From contig NZ_JAAORN010000001.1 in assembly GCF_017695975.1 (NCBI RefSeq), forward strand, positions 682,001 to 746,000: 64,000 nt of DNA, read 5' to 3'. The position numbers and the translations under genes are program-made. Shown in pieces: positions 63,442 through 64,000 of this stretch. Position 1 is the first letter of the stretch; the number at the start of each line of letters is the position of its first letter. The stretch comes from Prochlorococcus marinus CUG1417. Its GTDB lineage: Bacteria > Cyanobacteriota > Cyanobacteriia > PCC-6307 > Cyanobiaceae. The notes under the pieces were generated by a model, which searched no databases, had not been told where the DNA came from, and was given only the letters and a program-made list of their open reading frames with translations.

Positions 63442-63525
63442 ATATTATTTAATTTAATTTAAAGGATTTATTAATTACTAATTTATACAAAATGTTGTAT
63501 TATTTATGTAGCTCCTTATTCGAAT

Positions 63526-64000
63526 ATGAATGCAAATAATTTAAAGACAAAGAAATTAATTAATTTTGGTCCATCTGGAAGAGCTGTTGCTCAACCGATA
63601 GACAATAGTTTATTAGATAACATTTTTGAGCATCTAACAATGGAAAGATATGCCAATGTTCAGTATTTTTCTATGTATCTATGGTTTCAAGAACGTGATT
63701 TAAATGGATTTGCTTCACATTTTCTAAGTGAATCACAAGGTGAAATGGAACATGCTCAGAAATTTGCAGATTACTTAATCGCAAGAGGACAAAGCGTAAA
63801 ATTAGATGAAATTCCTGCACCAATTCAAACATGGGATTCTATAGAGGAGCTTATTTCTTATTCTTTTAACATGGAGGCTGATTTAACTTCATCTTTGCAA
63901 CAACTTTATTCCATATCAGAAAGAATTTCAGATACAAGAACTAACGTATTTTTAGATCCAATTATAGATGCTCAAACACAATCAGAAGATGAATTTGCGA
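63526..64000 (+). CDS. Ferritin (N-terminal 158 residues; runs off the window)
   Basis: The N-terminal part of a ferritin that stores iron as a ferric mineral in a 24-subunit shell. Diiron-site residues are visible: Glu40 in LTMERYANVQYF, Glu75 and His76 in GEMEHAQKFADYL, Glu117 in NMEADL, and Glu154 in QSEDEFA. No Cys-heme ligand pattern of bacterioferritin is seen. The C-terminus is outside the window. The upstream Fur-like box and neighbouring ABC ATPase place it in an iron-handling cluster. Confidence 0.93.
   Translation, partial: MNANNLKTKKLINFGPSGRAVAQPIDNSLLDNIFEHLTMERYANVQYFSMYLWFQERDLNGFASHFLSESQGEMEHAQKFADYLIARGQSVKLDEIPAPIQTWDSIEELISYSFNMEADLTSSLQQLYSISERISDTRTNVFLDPIIDAQTQSEDEFA

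Overview
The window is a gene-dense, AT-rich stretch of a unicellular marine cyanobacterial chromosome, almost certainly a high-light Prochlorococcus. The support is the very low GC, short intergenic gaps, proteins with Lys/Asn/Ile-rich composition, photosynthesis and chlorophyll genes (petN, psb29, chlP, pcyA, hemA), Calvin-cycle genes, and the gene order rpsB-tsf-recG-sir-glyS-chlP-typA followed by glpX-hemA-glgC-gnd-pgl, which I recall as typical of that genus. No rRNA, tRNA, CRISPR array, transposase or prophage gene was recognised.

Layout. 1-2.8 kb: short, mostly unassignable proteins, including a lipoprotein, small membrane or secreted proteins and three candidate mini-genes. 2.9-6.6 kb: a thylakoid quality-control neighbourhood (petN with a coupled 46-aa membrane ORF, psb29/thf1, clpP, ftsH, sipA). 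6.6-12.9 kb: a pair of M16 peptidase-family proteins, pcyA, and a devBCA-type exporter. 12.9-18.9 kb: glycosyltransferase, rpsB-tsf with a pseudoknot-capable leader, a hypothetical protein and recG. 19.0-30.0 kb: two M15 peptidases, sulfite reductase, glyS, chlP, typA, DUF309, a reduced lptB locus and ccsA. 30.0-37.0 kb: central carbon genes (rpe, glpX, glgC, gnd, pgl) with hemA among them. 37.0-43.5 kb: CIA30-like protein, ilvD, a divergent UPRT-like protein, a pentapeptide protein, a COG0523 GTPase, a mini zinc-finger protein and purSQ. 43.5-58.2 kb: an unbroken minus-strand run (fba, Gfo/Idh oxidoreductase, accD, prk, leuB, lpxD, proB, yqeG, ruvX, several cyanobacteria-specific proteins, hisA). 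58.3-64.0 kb: a CSP41-like epimerase, pgsA, a PPC-glutaredoxin fusion, nth, and an iron block (iron-type ABC ATPase, Cys/Lys-rich mini-ORF, Fur-like box, start of a ferritin).

How the genes work together. prk, glpX, fba and rpe supply Calvin-cycle regeneration; gnd and pgl are the oxidative pentose phosphate branch used at night; glgC diverts carbon to glycogen. hemA and chlP feed tetrapyrrole and chlorophyll synthesis. Psb29/Thf1, FtsH and ClpP maintain photosystem II and other thylakoid proteins. lpxD and lptB point to an LPS-type outer membrane.

Most notable observations: two perfect interleaved stems upstream of rpsB (likely a regulatory pseudoknot); a proteobacterial-type (class I) phosphoribulokinase; a 32-aa ORF fused by overlapping stop/start codons to both DUF309 and lptB; a 46-aa membrane ORF overlapping petN; a good Fur-like site upstream of ferritin; and several family members lacking their catalytic residues (UPRT-like, thioredoxin-like, M16 partner). 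Only one convincing Rho-independent terminator was found in 64 kb.
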